DNA of 64,000 nt from CADEEN01 sp963816315 (lineage in GTDB: Bacteria > Pseudomonadota > Gammaproteobacteria > Burkholderiales > Burkholderiaceae_C): contig CAWFJZ010000005.1 in the NCBI GenBank assembly GCA_963816315.1, positions 62,001 through 126,000 of the forward strand, given 5' to 3'. The notes under the pieces are model-generated. The model searched no databases. It was not told where the DNA came from and was given only the letters and a program-made list of their open reading frames with translations. This document shows, piece after piece, positions 42,327 through 52,530 of the stretch. Position 1 is the first letter of the stretch. Each line of letters starts with the position of its first letter. A program made the position numbers and the translations under genes.

Positions 42327-43442
42327 ATGAGCCTCACCATTGCCCTCCTCGTAGCCGCCGCGGTGGTGCTTGCAGCGCTCGGGGTGCACGGCTGGTGGAG
42401 CGCGCGGCGCGCGCTGCCGCGCAAGGCCGAAGGCATCGTGATGCCGGCCCCGCCGGCGATGCAGCGCGTCGAGCCGACGCTCGGCAACGGCGTGGGCACG
42501 GTGGCGGCCACACCGGCGGCTGCGGCGGCCCGCCGTCTGAGCACGCGCGTCGATGCGCTGATCGACGCCATCGCCACGCTCGGCCTCGAAGCGCCTGTGG
42601 CCGGTGAGGCGGTGATCGCGCACCTGCCGGCGTCGCGCCGCGCCGGCGGCAAGCCGTTCTTCATCGAGGGCCTGAACACCGAGTCGTCGCAGTGGGAGGC
42701 GCCGCAGCCCGGCGCGCGTTACGGCGAGCTGCAGGCCGGCGTGCAACTGGCCAACCGCAGCGGCGCGTTGAACGAGATCGAGTATTCGGAGTTCGTGCAG
42801 AAAGTGCAGGGCTTTGCCGACGCGATCGGTGCCGTGCCCGATTTCCCCGACATGCTCGATGTGCGCGCTCGCGCCAAGGAACTCGACGCGTTTGCCGGTG
42901 CGCACGACGCGCACCTGGCGATTCATTTGCAGGCCAACGCTGCAGCATGGAGCGTCGGCTATCTGCGCCAATGCGCGGAGCGGCATGGCTTCATTCTCGG
43001 CACGATGCCCGGCCGCATGGTGCTGCCCGGCAGTCATGACGGCCCCCTGGCGGGTGACTACCCCCGCCACCCCCCGAGGGGGGCGAATCAGCTTGGGAGC
43101 GGCCCAGCGCTGATTCAAGACGGCGCACCGCCCGTTCTCGTGCTGTCGTTCGACGCCCAGGCCGCGCTGTCCGAAGACCCGCAGCAGGCCGCTGTGCGCC
43201 GACTGACGCTCTCGCTAGACGTGGCACAGACAACCGAGGCGGCCGACCCCTTCGGCGCCTGGCAGGCGGCGATCCGTGCGCTGGCTACCGAGATGGACGC
43301 CACCGCGATCGACGACGACGAGCGGCCGATCACCTTGCAGCACTACACGACGATCGCGTCGGAGTTGAAGACGCTGTACAGCGCCTTGGAGTCGCGCGAC
43401 ATGGCCGCGGGCAGCGCGGTGGCGCGACGCTTGTTCCAGTGA
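42327..43442 (+). CDS. zipA: Cell division protein ZipA (FtsZ-binding)
   Basis: ZipA tethers FtsZ to the inner membrane at the division site. The 371-residue protein has an N-terminal membrane anchor (LTIALLVAAAVVLAALGVHGWW), a short variable linker and a C-terminal FtsZ-binding domain (DFPDMLDVRARAKELDAFA, SVGYLRQCAERHGFILG and TLSLDVAQ). A copy of the dispersed palindromic element adds about 25 Pro/Gly-rich residues at positions 238-264 inside the FtsZ-binding domain, an unusual site. The stop overlaps the ligA GTG (GTGA). Confidence 0.88.
   Translation: MSLTIALLVAAAVVLAALGVHGWWSARRALPRKAEGIVMPAPPAMQRVEPTLGNGVGTVAATPAAAAARRLSTRVDALIDAIATLGLEAPVAGEAVIAHLPASRRAGGKPFFIEGLNTESSQWEAPQPGARYGELQAGVQLANRSGALNEIEYSEFVQKVQGFADAIGAVPDFPDMLDVRARAKELDAFAGAHDAHLAIHLQANAAAWSVGYLRQCAERHGFILGTMPGRMVLPGSHDGPLAGDYPRHPPRGANQLGSGPALIQDGAPPVLVLSFDAQAALSEDPQQAAVRRLTLSLDVAQTTEAADPFGAWQAAIRALATEMDATAIDDDERPITLQHYTTIASELKTLYSALESRDMAAGSAVARRLFQ
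43042..43116 (+). repeat. Dispersed palindromic element, copy D, inside zipA
   Basis: The order is CCCCC, stem GGCGGG/CCCGCC around loop GACTAC, CCCCCCGAGGGGGG, then an 8-bp stem GAATCAGC/GCTGATTC enclosing TTGGGAGCGGCCCA. It lies in frame and in sense orientation. Its stem arms share no sequence with copy C yet pair perfectly. Confidence 0.82.
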
Positions 43443-45497
43443 CTGCGAAGGCAGACGCGCTTTCTGCGCGCGCCAGCGAACTGCGCGCGCAGTTGAACCA
43501 TCACGCGCACCTGTACTACACGCTGGACGCGCCGCAGATTCCCGATGCCGAGTACGACAAGCTGTTCCAGGAGCTGCAGGCGCTCGAAGCGACGCATCCG
43601 GAACTGCTCACCGCCGACTCGCCGACGCAGCGCGTGATCGGCACCGTGCAGGACGGTCTGGCGCCGGTGCGGCATGTCGTGCCGATGCTGTCGATCCGCA
43701 CCGAGACCGACACCACGGAAGGCGGCGCACGCGAGTTCGACAAGCGCGTGCGGCGCGACTTGAAGCTGGCGGAAGATGCGCCGCCGGTCGAGTACGCGTG
43801 CGAACTCAAGTTCGACGGCTTGGCCATCAACCTGCGCTACGAGCTCGGCGTGCTGGCACAGGCGGCCACGCGCGGCGATGGCGAGACCGGCGAGGACGTG
43901 ACGCACAACATCCGCACGATCGCACAGATCCCGCTGCGCTTGATCGGTGCCGAGGCGCCGGTGCTCGAAGTGCGCGGCGAGGTCTATATGCGCCGCGATG
44001 ATTTCGAGGCGTTGAACGAAGCGCAGCGCAGCAAGGGCGAGAAGACCTATGTCAACCCGCGCAACACCGCGGCCGGCGCGGTGCGGCAGCTCGACTCGTC
44101 TGTGACGGCGTCGCGCAAGCTGTCGTTCTTTGCCTATGGCCTCGGCGACGTTCAGGGCTGGACGGTGCCGGCGACGCACGCCGCGCTGCTCGACGCGCTG
44201 GCGGCGATGGGGCTGCCGGTCGATGCGCGGCGTCGTGTCGTTGCGGGCGCCGACGGCCTCGTCGGCTTTCACGCCGAGATCGCGGCGCAACGCGATGCGC
44301 TGCCGTTCGACATCGACGGTGTCGTTTACAAGGTCAACAGCCGCGCGCTGCAACAACAGCTCGGTTTCGTTTCGCGCGAGCCGCGTTGGGCGGTGGCGCA
44401 CAAATACCCCGCTCAGGAGCAGATGACCGTGCTGCGCGGCATCGACATCCAGGTCGGGCGGACCGGCAAGCTCACGCCTGTGGCCAAACTGGAGCCGGTG
44501 TTCGTCGGCGGCACGACGGTCAGCAACGCGACGCTGCACAACGAGGACGAAGCACGGCGCAAGGATGTGCGCATCGGCGACACGGTGATCGTGCGCCGCG
44601 CGGGGGATGTGATTCCCGAGGTGGTCGGCGTGGTGTTGGACAAGCGCCCTTCAAACGTCCGGCGAGCCGTTCGACCTCTACAAGAAGCTCGGTGGCCATT
44701 GCCCGATCTGCGGCGCGACGATCGTGCGCGAAGAAGACGAGGTCGATTGGCGGTGCAGCGGCGGCATCTCGTGCCCGGCGCAGCGCAAGCAGGCGATCCT
44801 GCATTTCGCGCAGCGCCGTGCGCTCGACATCGAAGGCCTGGGCGACAAGATCGTTGATCAACTCGTCGATGCCGGCGTCATCAAGACGCTGCCCGATCTG
44901 TACAAGTTGGGCGTGGCGTCGCTGGCGCAACTCGAACGCATGGGCGACAAGAGCGCGGTCAACCTCGTCGCCGCGATCGGCAAGAGCAAGCAAACGACGC
45001 TGGCGCGATTTTTGTACGCGCTCGGCATCCGGCACGTCGGCGAAACGACGGCGAAAGATTTGGCTCGGCACTTCGGCGCGCTCGACCGCTTGATGGATGC
45101 GAGCACCGAGCAGTTGCTCGAAGCGCCCGATGTCGGGCCCGTCGTCGCGCAAAGCATCCGCACGTTCTTCGAGCAACCGCACAACCGCGAGGTCGTGGAG
45201 CAGTTGCGCGCTGCCGGTGTGACGTGGGTCGAACACGACGGCGAAGCGGATACGACACCGAAACCGCTGTCCGGCAAAACCTTCGTCCTCACCGGCTCGC
45301 TGCCGACCCTCGAACGCGAAGACGCCAAGGCCCTGATCGAAGCCGCCGGCGGCAAGGTCTCGGGCTCGGTGAGCAAGAAGACGCATTACGTCGTCGCCGG
45401 CGAGGCGGCGGGCAGCAAGCTCGACAAGGCGCGCGAGCTGGGTGTGCAGGTGATCGACGAGGCGGCGCTGCGGGCGCTGCTGGGAGCGCCGGCGTGA
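43439..45497 (+). CDS. ligA: NAD-dependent DNA ligase, one apparent frameshift
   Basis: LigA seals nicks in replication and repair. The protein (about 685 residues corrected) has the Ia domain, the adenylation lysine Lys124 in CELKFDGLAI, an OB fold, the Cys4 zinc finger (HCPICG then CSGGISCP), helix-hairpin-helix repeats (LARFLYALGIRHVGETTAKDLA) and a C-terminal BRCT domain (LSGKTFVLTGSLPTLERED). One extra A near 44653 shifts the frame just before the zinc finger. As the gene is essential, I treat this as a consensus error. It starts with GTG overlapping the zipA stop. Confidence 0.95.
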
Positions 45498-46430
45498 GTG
45501 CGACGCTGCCGGCGAACGATCGAAAGCCGCTTCTCGGCGTGGACCTCGGCGGCACCAAGATCGAGGTCGCCGCCCTCGCGCGTGACGACGGCCGCTTTCT
45601 GCTGCGCGAGCGCATCGCCACGCCGCGCACGGGCTATGACGCGGTGGTGGGCGCGATCGTCGCGCTGGTGCGGGCAGCAGAGGGCAAGCTCGGCGTGTCG
45701 GGACTGCCGCTCGGCGTGGGCATCCCCGGCTGCATCTCGCCGGTCACCGGGCTGGTCAAGGGTGCGAACTCGACCTTCCTCAACGACCGTGCGCTCGACC
45801 GTGACCTGCAAGCGCTGCTGCAGCGCCCGGTGCGTGCCGAGAACGACGCCAACTGTTTGGCGGTGAGCGAAGCCGTCGATGGCGCCGCGGCCGGCGAGCG
45901 TGTGGTCTTCGCGGTGATCCTGGGCACCGGGGTCGGCGCGGGCATCGCGATCGATGGCCGCAGTCTGGGCCGGCCACCAGGGCGTGGCCGGCGAGTGGGG
46001 GCACAACCCGGCGCCGCAGATCGACGGCGACGAGCGCGTGCTGCGCATCGCCTGCTGGTGCGGGCGCGGCGAGTGCAACGAGACGCTGCTCTCCGGTCCC
46101 GGCCTCGCCGCAGACCATGCGCGCCAAGGCGGCGCCGCGATCGACGCGCCGGCCATCGTCCGCGCCGCGGCCGCAGGCGACGCGGCGGCGCAGGCCAGCA
46201 TGCGCCGCTACACAGAACGCCTGGCGCGCGCGCTGGCTCAGATCGTCAATGTGCTCGACCCCTCGGCTATCGTGCTCGGCGGTGGCATGAGCAACATCGA
46301 CGCGCTGTACGCCGACGTGCCGCAGCGCTGGGCGCCGCATGTCTTCTCCGATACCGTCGCCACGCCGCTGCTGCGGGCAAAGCATGGCGACTCGTCCGGC
46401 GTGCGCGGTGCGGCATGGTTGTGGAGGTGA
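45494..46430 (+). CDS. ROK family sugar kinase, one apparent frameshift
   Basis: The protein (about 311 residues corrected) is a ROK kinase, probably phosphorylating fructose, glucose or N-acetylglucosamine. The ATP phosphate-binding loop is GVDLGGTKIEVAAL. The active site NDANCLAVSE follows, then GTGVGAGI. The ROK zinc signature GEWGHNP plus CWCGRGECNETLLSGPG is complete. An extra C near 45973 shifts the frame between GRSLG and GHQGVAGEWG. The GTG start overlaps the ligA stop (GTGA), and the deformylase follows at 7 bp. Confidence 0.87.
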
Positions 46431-46437
46431 GCTTGCA

Positions 46438-46995
46438 GTGACCGTTCGAGAAATTCTCAGAATGGGCGACCCGCGCCTGCTGCGCGTGGCGCCGCCTGTG
46501 GCGCAGTTCGACACGCCCGAACTGCATGCCCTCGTCGCCGACCTGTTCGACACGATGGAAGCAGCCAACGGCGCCGGCCTGGCGGCGCCGCAGATCGGCG
46601 TCGATCTGCAAGTGGTGATCTTTGGTTTCAGTCGGAACGAGCGCTACCCGGAGGCGCCGCCGGTGCCGCTGACGGTGCTCTGCAACCCGGTCATCCTGCC
46701 GCTCGACGAGGCGGTGGAAGAGGGCTGGGAAGGGTGTCTGTCGGTGCCGGGCCTGCGTGGCGTGGTGCCGCGGCACGCGCACATCCGCTATCGCGGCTTC
46801 GACCCGACCGGCCAGCCGATCGAGCGCGAGGCCGAGGGCTTCCACGCCCGCGTGGTGCAGCATGAGTGCGACCACCTGATCGGCCGCCTGTACCCGACGC
46901 GGATGACGGACCTCACGAAACTGGGCTTCACCAGCGTGCTGTTCCCGGAGCTGGGCGCGAGCGGCAGACGACTGAAGTGGCCGCCTGAAACGTAA
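46438..46995 (+). CDS. def: Peptide deformylase
   Basis: This metalloenzyme removes the N-formyl group from nascent proteins. The 185-residue protein has all three family motifs: GAGLAAPQIG, EGCLSVPG (metal Cys) and QHECDHLIG (HExxH-type metal and catalytic residues). Starting at GTG 46438 gives the standard N-terminus VREILRMGDPRLL. It is 7 bp downstream of the ROK gene, away from the usual fmt partner, so it may be a second deformylase gene of the genome (inference). Confidence 0.93.
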   Translation: MTVREILRMGDPRLLRVAPPVAQFDTPELHALVADLFDTMEAANGAGLAAPQIGVDLQVVIFGFSRNERYPEAPPVPLTVLCNPVILPLDEAVEEGWEGCLSVPGLRGVVPRHAHIRYRGFDPTGQPIEREAEGFHARVVQHECDHLIGRLYPTRMTDLTKLGFTSVLFPELGASGRRLKWPPET

Positions 46996-47086
46996 AGCAA
47001 CGTCAAGCGCGTCAGCGGCGGTACCGTGGCCTGCGTTGTGCGGACCAAGGCGCTGGGCAAGCACCGGCGCCGCATGAGGAGTTGAC

Positions 47087-49113
47087 ATGACACCCGCCGC
47101 CATCTCGCAACCCTTCCTTCAGCGCACGCTGCAATCGCTGCTGCTGCTGACGCTGGCCTTTTTTGCGCTGGCCGCCCTGGCCGACCCGCCGGGGCGCGTC
47201 GGCCGCATCGCCGAGACCGACGGCAACGTCTGGCTGTTCGACGACGAGCAGGGCGAGTGGGTGCAGGCCCGGCGCAACCGCCCGGTGACCGAGGGCGACC
47301 GCATTTCCGCCGAGCAGGGCGGCCGGGCCGAGGTGCAGATCGGCTCGGCCACGCTGCGCCTGGACGGCGCCACCGATGTCGAATTCACCCAGCTCGACGA
47401 CGCCCGCGTGCGCATGCGCGTGCACGGCGGCAGCGTGGCGCTGCGCGTGCGCGGCGGCGAGTCGGTGCGTGAGTTCGCGGTCGTCACCAACGAAGGCCGC
47501 TACGAACCGCTGCGGCCGGGCCACTACCGCGTCGATGTGCGCGAGCAGAGCAGCCTCGGCGAAACGCTGGCCGGCGCGATGCGCTTCGAATCCAACGACA
47601 GCGTGCTCGACTTGAACGACGGCCAGCGCGCCGAGTTCTGGCAAGAGCGCGGCGTCACGCATTACGCCTGGGCCACGCCGCAGAACGACCGCTTCGGCGA
47701 CTGGGTGGCGCGCCAAGACCGCGACGACACGCGCGAGCGCAACCGTTATGTTTCCAATGAGATGACCGGCGCCGACGACCTCGACCGCAACGGCCGCTGG
47801 GACCGCCACCCCGAGTACGGCACCGTCTGGTACCCGACCGTGGTGGCCGCCGATTGGGCGCCGTACCGCTACGGCCAATGGGTGCACTCGCGCCGCTACG
47901 GCTGGACCTGGGTCGATGACGCGCCGTGGGGCTTTGCGCCGTTTCACTACGGGCGCTGGGTTCACTACGGCGGCCGCTGGGGCTGGTGCCCGGGCCAGTA
48001 CGTCGCGCGGCCGGTCTATGCGCCGGCGCTGGTGGCCTGGTTCGGCGGGCCTCACGTCAGCGTCGGCATCAACATCGGCGGCCCGGCCGTCGGCTGGGTG
48101 CCGCTGGCGCCGCGCGAGATTTACTACCCGTCGTACAGCGTCACCAACGTCTATGTGCGCAACGTCAACCGCACCCATGACCGTTGGCACGGCCCCAACC
48201 CGCGCTACGAGCGCACTGTGCCGACTGGCCCGATCATGTACACCAACCAGGGCGTCGCCGGTGGTGTGACCGTGGTGCCGCAGGGCGTGATGCAGTCGCG
48301 CCAGCAGATCAACAACCGCGTCGTCGTGCCGGTGGACAACCGCACCGTCGCCGCCTGGCAAGGCACGGGCTCGCGCAACGTGCAAGGCGCTCCCGCGGGC
48401 AACGCTTTCGTGCCGCCGGCGCCGCCTGCGGCGCGCGTGGTGGCGGCGCCGGGTGGTGCCGTGCCGGCCGCGCCGGGCGCCGTGCGGCAAGCACCGTGGA
48501 GCGGCCCCGCAGCGCGTGCCGTCGGCGCAGGGCAAGGCGATGGCGGGCAGGCCAACCGCGGCGACCGCTTGCCTTCGGCCGAGCAGCGCAACGGCGCGCC
48601 GAACGGCCGCGGTGTCGTCGCGCCGCCCACGGGGCAGTCACCCAACGTGCCGCGGCCTGTGCCGCCGCCGGCGGCACAGCAAGGCCAGCCGCAGATCGTG
48701 CAACAGCCCGTGCCGACACAGCGCGAGGGCGTGCCGCAGCGTCAACGCGACAGGGCGAGAGCCAGCGCGACGGCGCGCCGCAGAGCCAGCAGCGCGAATC
48801 ACGCGACCAGCGCCGTGAGCGTGACGATCGCGGCGCCGAACGGCGCGTCGCACCGCCGGCAGCGGTGCAGCGCGCGCCGGCGCCGGTGGAAGCGCAGCGG
48901 CCGATCGGGGCATCGCCCAACGTCGTTATTCCCGCCCCGCCGCCGCGGCCGCAGCAAGCGCCGCAGGTGCAACAGCCTCAATCGCCGCAGGGCAACAACC
49001 CTGCCCAGGCGCGCGAACGTGAACGTGAACGCGAGCGCGAGCGCGCGCAAGACCGCGACGACGATCGCCGCGGCGAAGGGCCGCGCCGCATGCGCGAGCA
49101 GCAGGTCCGCTAG
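47087..49113 (+). CDS. FecR-domain/DUF6600 periplasmic protein, one apparent frameshift
   Basis: The protein (about 675 residues corrected) has a signal peptide (LLLLTLAFFALAALADPPG) and a FecR-like beta domain (RNRPVTEGDRISAEQGGRAEVQIGSATLRLDG region). A DUF6600 region rich in aromatic W/Y repeats follows (YGQWVHSRRYGWTWVDDAPW, then HYGRWVHYGGRWGWCPG). The C-terminal third is low-complexity Pro/Gln/Arg, ending in RERERERERERAQDRDDD. One missing C near 48750 shifts the frame in that tail. It is predicted to be exported; its function is unknown, perhaps envelope related. Confidence 0.82.
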
Positions 49114-49814
49114 CGTTGCTTGCTGCTGCCGCGCACCAGCGGCAGCAGCACGGGCCACACATTGCCCAGGATGATCGGGTGCGCTCCGGCGTTCGGGTGG
49201 ATGCGGTCGGCCTGGAACATCTTCTCTTCGCTGTCGGCGATGTCGGCCACGCCCTTGAGCAGGAAGGGCACGAGCGCCGCGCCCTCGCTCTTGGCCACCG
49301 CGCCGAACATCGACGCAAAATCTTCGGCGTACTTGCGGCCGTAGTTCGGCGGCATCTGCATGCCGGCGATCAGCACGCGCGCGCCGGCGGCCTTTGAGCT
49401 TTGCGCCATCGTGCGCAGGTTGTCCTGCGTCATCGGCAGCGGCAGGCCGCGCAGCGCGTCGTTGCCGCCGAGTTCGAGGATCACATGCGTCGGCTTGTGC
49501 TGCGCGAGCAAGGCCGGCAGGCGCGAGCGGCCGCCCGACGTGGTGTCGCCGCTGATGCTGGCGTTGACCACGCGCGCAGCGATCTTCTCGCGCGCCAATC
49601 GCTGTTCGAGCAGCGCCACCCATCCAGCGCCGCGCTCCAGGCCGTACTCGGCCGAGAGGCTGTCGCCGACGACGAGGATCAGCGGCGAGGGTGTCTGGCC
49701 CACCGCTTGACCTGCTGCGATACAGGGCAACACGGCCGCTGCCGCGGCCAGCGCACCGATGCGGCTACAGTGCGCCAGCCATGCACGGCGCTCCTTCGAA
49801 ACAACATCATTCAT
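49110..49814 (-). CDS. Arylesterase/thioesterase I (TesA-like, SGNH hydrolase)
   Basis: This periplasmic SGNH esterase has 234 residues. A signal peptide (ALAAAAAVLPCIAAGQAVG) precedes the mature enzyme. The nucleophile is Ser52 in VVGDSLSAEYG, the oxyanion Gly/Asn lie in VNASISGDTTSGG and ELGGNDALRG, and DRIHPNAGAH supplies the Asp-His pair. It is likely to cleave esters or acyl thioesters of lipids. Its ATG (49814-49812) shares the CATG sequence with the divergent ABC gene, and its stop overlaps the convergent DUF6600 stop. Confidence 0.9.
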   Translation of the reverse strand: MNDVVSKERRAWLAHCSRIGALAAAAAVLPCIAAGQAVGQTPSPLILVVGDSLSAEYGLERGAGWVALLEQRLAREKIAARVVNASISGDTTSGGRSRLPALLAQHKPTHVILELGGNDALRGLPLPMTQDNLRTMAQSSKAAGARVLIAGMQMPPNYGRKYAEDFASMFGAVAKSEGAALVPFLLKGVADIADSEEKMFQADRIHPNAGAHPIILGNVWPVLLPLVRGSSKQR

Positions 49815-50493
49815 GAGCTCGTCGCCACCTCTGATTGAAGTCGAACATGTCACCAAACAAGTCAGCGACTCGACCGGCACGCTGACGATACTCGACGATA
49901 TCCACTTCGCGCTGCCGGCGCGCGAGTCGGTGGCCATCGTCGGCGCCTCGGGCTCGGGCAAGAGCACGCTGCTGTCGATCATCGCCGGCCTCGATGTGCC
50001 GACCAGCGGCACGGTACGTCTGGCCGGCAAGGATCTTTTCAAGCTGAACGAAGACGATCGCGCCGCGGTGCGCGCCAAACGGCTGGGCTTCGTCTTCCAG
50101 AGTTTCCAGTTGCTCGCCAATCTGAATGCGGTCGAGAACGTCATGCTGCCGCTCGAGCTGCTCGGCAAGCGCGATGCCCGCGCCACGGCCGAAGAGATGC
50201 TGCAACGCGTCGGCTTGGGCGAGCGGTTGACGCATTACCCGAAGGTGCTGTCGGGCGGCGAGCAGCAGCGCGTCGCGCTGGCGCGCGCGTTCGTCGTCAA
50301 GCCCGCCGTGCTGCTGGCCGACGAGCCGACCGGCAGCCTCGACTTCGCCACCGGCGAGCGCGTGATGGAGCTGATGTTCGACATGAACCGCGAAGCCGGC
50401 ACGACGCTGGTGCTGGTGACGCACGACCGCGCGATCGCCGAGCGCTGCAAGCGGCAGATTCGGATCGAGGCGGGGAAGGTAGCGGTGGAATGA
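49813..50493 (+). CDS. ABC transporter ATPase (YbbA/LolD type)
   Basis: The 226-residue ATPase belongs to the MacB/LolD/YbbA branch. It has Walker A GASGSGKSTL, the Q-loop FVFQSFQLL, the signature LSGGEQQRVALARA, Walker B VLLADEPTGSLD and the H-loop LVTHD. Pairing with a divergent tesA is the arrangement of ybbA-tesA in many proteobacteria. The permease partner (YbbP-like) is absent here; a serine hydrolase follows instead with an ATGA overlap. The partner membrane protein must be elsewhere. Confidence 0.88.
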   Translation: MSSSPPLIEVEHVTKQVSDSTGTLTILDDIHFALPARESVAIVGASGSGKSTLLSIIAGLDVPTSGTVRLAGKDLFKLNEDDRAAVRAKRLGFVFQSFQLLANLNAVENVMLPLELLGKRDARATAEEMLQRVGLGERLTHYPKVLSGGEQQRVALARAFVVKPAVLLADEPTGSLDFATGERVMELMFDMNREAGTTLVLVTHDRAIAERCKRQIRIEAGKVAVE

Positions 50494-51869
50494 GCTGGCT
50501 CGACGCGGCTGTTGAGTATTTGCCGCGGTGGCTCGAACACCAGATGCGCATCACCGAGCAGCCGGGCTGCGTGATCGCCGTCGCGCACAAGGGCAAGCTC
50601 GTCTTCGAAGCGGCGTTCGGTCATGCCGACTTGCCGCGCGGCATCGCGCTGACGCCGCGTCATCGTTTTCGCGTCGCTTCGCATTCGAAGACCTTCACCG
50701 CCGCGGCGCTTATGAAGCTGCGCGAGCGGCGCAAGCTGCGGCTCGACGATCCGGTGGGTCAATATGTCGGCGGCCTGCGTGCCGATGTCGGCGCGTTGAC
50801 GCTGGCGCAGCTCGCAAGCCACAGCGCCGGCCTGGTGCGCGACGGCACCGACGCGACGCAGTGGTGGTTGCAGCGCGCGTTCTTGAACGAGAAGGCGCTG
50901 CGCGAAGACTTGGCGCAGCCGCCGACTCTCGATGCCAACACGCGCTTCAAGTACTCGAACCACGGCTACGGTTTGCTCGGGCTGGCGATCGAGCAGATCA
51001 CGGGCGAGAGCTATGTCGAGTGGGTGGCGCGCGAGATCGCCGCCGCGGCGGGCCTGGAAGAAACGTCGCCCGACGTGCAGGTGCTGCCCGCACGCGCCAA
51101 GTTGGCGAAGGGCCACAGCGCGAAACATCCGCTCGGCAAGCGCGTCGCCATCAACGTCGGCATGAGCACGCACGCGCTCGCCTCGGCGACGGGCTTCGTC
51201 AGCACCGCGGCAGACCTCGCACGCTTCTTCGCCAGCCTCGCGCCCGACGCACGCAGCAGCGTGCTCTCGGCCGCGAGCCGCCGCGAGATGACACGCCGCC
51301 AGTGGCGCAGCGAGCACGACAGCGGCGCGCGCTGGTACGGCCTGGGCACGATCGCGGCGACGACCGGCGCCTGGGACCACATCGGCCACAGCGGCGGCTT
51401 CCCCGGCGTCATCACGCGCACCGCCTGCGTGCCGAAGCACCAGCTCGCGGTGTCGGTGCTGACCAATGCGGCCGATGGCCTGTCGCATCAATGGCTCGAC
51501 GGCGCGCTGCAGGTGATGCAGGCCTTCGAGAAACACGGCGCGCCGTCGCAGCGCACCTCACGTTGGCAGGGCCGCTTCTGGAACCTGTGGGGCGCGTTCG
51601 ACCTGCTGCCGATGGGCGGCCCGCGCGTGCTGCTCGCCAATGCGGGCCTGGCCAACCCGGTGCAGGACGCGAGCGAGATCGAAGTCACGGCCACCGACCG
51701 CGGCCACGTCATCGCTCGGCGGTGGATTCGCGAATCACGGCGAGCCGGTGCGTATCGAGCGCGATGCGCGTGGGCGCATTCGACGGGTGTGGCATGGCGG
51801 CATGCCCTTGTGCGCGAGGCCGAGGCGGCGAAGGCGCTGATGACGGCGTCGCGCCCGTGCGAGCGATAG
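50490..51869 (+). CDS. Serine hydrolase, beta-lactamase/class C family, compensating indels
   Basis: The 459-residue protein belongs to the beta-lactamase/penicillin-binding superfamily of serine hydrolases. The nucleophile motif SxxK is Ser64-Lys67 (SHSK), the second motif is YSN in FKYSNHGYG, and HSG (HIGHSGGFPG) supplies the third. There is no signal peptide, so a cytoplasmic esterase, D-aminopeptidase or transpeptidase-like role is likely. An extra C near 51717 and a missing G near 51806 shift the C-terminus out of and back into frame; corrected, it reads GGGFANHGEPVRIERDARGR. It overlaps the ABC gene. Confidence 0.83.
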   Translation: MSWLDAAVEYLPRWLEHQMRITEQPGCVIAVAHKGKLVFEAAFGHADLPRGIALTPRHRFRVASHSKTFTAAALMKLRERRKLRLDDPVGQYVGGLRADVGALTLAQLASHSAGLVRDGTDATQWWLQRAFLNEKALREDLAQPPTLDANTRFKYSNHGYGLLGLAIEQITGESYVEWVAREIAAAAGLEETSPDVQVLPARAKLAKGHSAKHPLGKRVAINVGMSTHALASATGFVSTAADLARFFASLAPDARSSVLSAASRREMTRRQWRSEHDSGARWYGLGTIAATTGAWDHIGHSGGFPGVITRTACVPKHQLAVSVLTNAADGLSHQWLDGALQVMQAFEKHGAPSQRTSRWQGRFWNLWGAFDLLPMGGPRVLLANAGLANPVQDASEIEVTATDRGHVIARRWIRESRRAGAYRARCAWAHSTGVAWRHALVREAEAAKALMTASRPCER

Positions 51870-51881
51870 GACAATCGCCGC

Positions 51882-52478
51882 ATGCACATCGCCATCCTCA
51901 CCTTCCAAGGCTTCAACGAGCTCGACTCGTTCATCGCGCTCGGCGTCCTCAACCGCATCAAGAAGCCGGGTTGGCGGGTGACGATCTGCTGCCCGCAGCC
52001 GACGGTCACGTCGATGAACGGCGTCACGGTGCATGCGCAATCGACGTTGGCCGAGGCGCGAAGCGCCGATGCGGTGATCGTCGGCAGCGGCATCCGAACG
52101 CGAGAGATCGTCGGCGATGCAGCGCTGATGAGCGAGCTCGCGTCTGGACCCTGCGCGGCAGCTCATCGCCGCCCAATGCTCCGGAACGCTCGTGCTGGCC
52201 AAGCTCGGCCTGCTCGGCGCGGTGCCTGCGTGCACGGACCTGACGACGAAGCCGTGGGTGCAGGAGGCCGGCGTCGAGGTGTTGAGCAGCCGTTCTTCGC
52301 CGAGGGCAACGTCGCCACCGCTGGCGGGTGTTTCGCGTCGCCGTACCTCGCCGCGTGGATCATCGGCCGAACCGAGGGGTCCGATGCTGCTGCGAGTGCA
52401 CTGCACTACGTGGCGCCGGTCGGAGAGAAGGAAGACTACGTCGCGCGGGCGATGAAGGCGATTTCGCCGTACCTCTGA
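51882..52478 (+). CDS. DJ-1/PfpI family protein, compensating indels
   Basis: The 198-residue protein starts MHIAILTFQGFNELDSFIALG, as in DJ-1/PfpI amidotransferase-like proteins. The nucleophile elbow Cys is in IAAQCSGTLVLAK and is only seen after removing one extra base near 52146. A missing G near 52277 restores the original frame (EQPFFAEGNVATAGGCFAS). Members may be deglycases, isonitrile hydratases or chaperones; the exact role is not evident. It is preceded by 12 bp and followed by the stem-loop region. Confidence 0.78.
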   Translation: MHIAILTFQGFNELDSFIALGVLNRIKKPGWRVTICCPQPTVTSMNGVTVHAQSTLAEARSADAVIVGSGIRTREIVGDAALMSELASGPCAAAHRRPMLRNARAGQARPARRGACVHGPDDEAVGAGGRRRGVEQPFFAEGNVATAGGCFASPYLAAWIIGRTEGSDAAASALHYVAPVGEKEDYVARAMKAISPYL

Positions 52479-52530
52479 CGCCGATTTGCGTTCGATCGTA
52501 TAGAAGAGAGCGCTTCGCCTGTGACGTGAA

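Noticed and set aside
47087..49113. Alternative DUF6600 product in the original frame to 49174
   Set aside because: That frame becomes Arg/Ser-rich noise after 48750, while the -1 frame continues the Gln/Arg/Pro tail and ends exactly at the convergent tesA stop.
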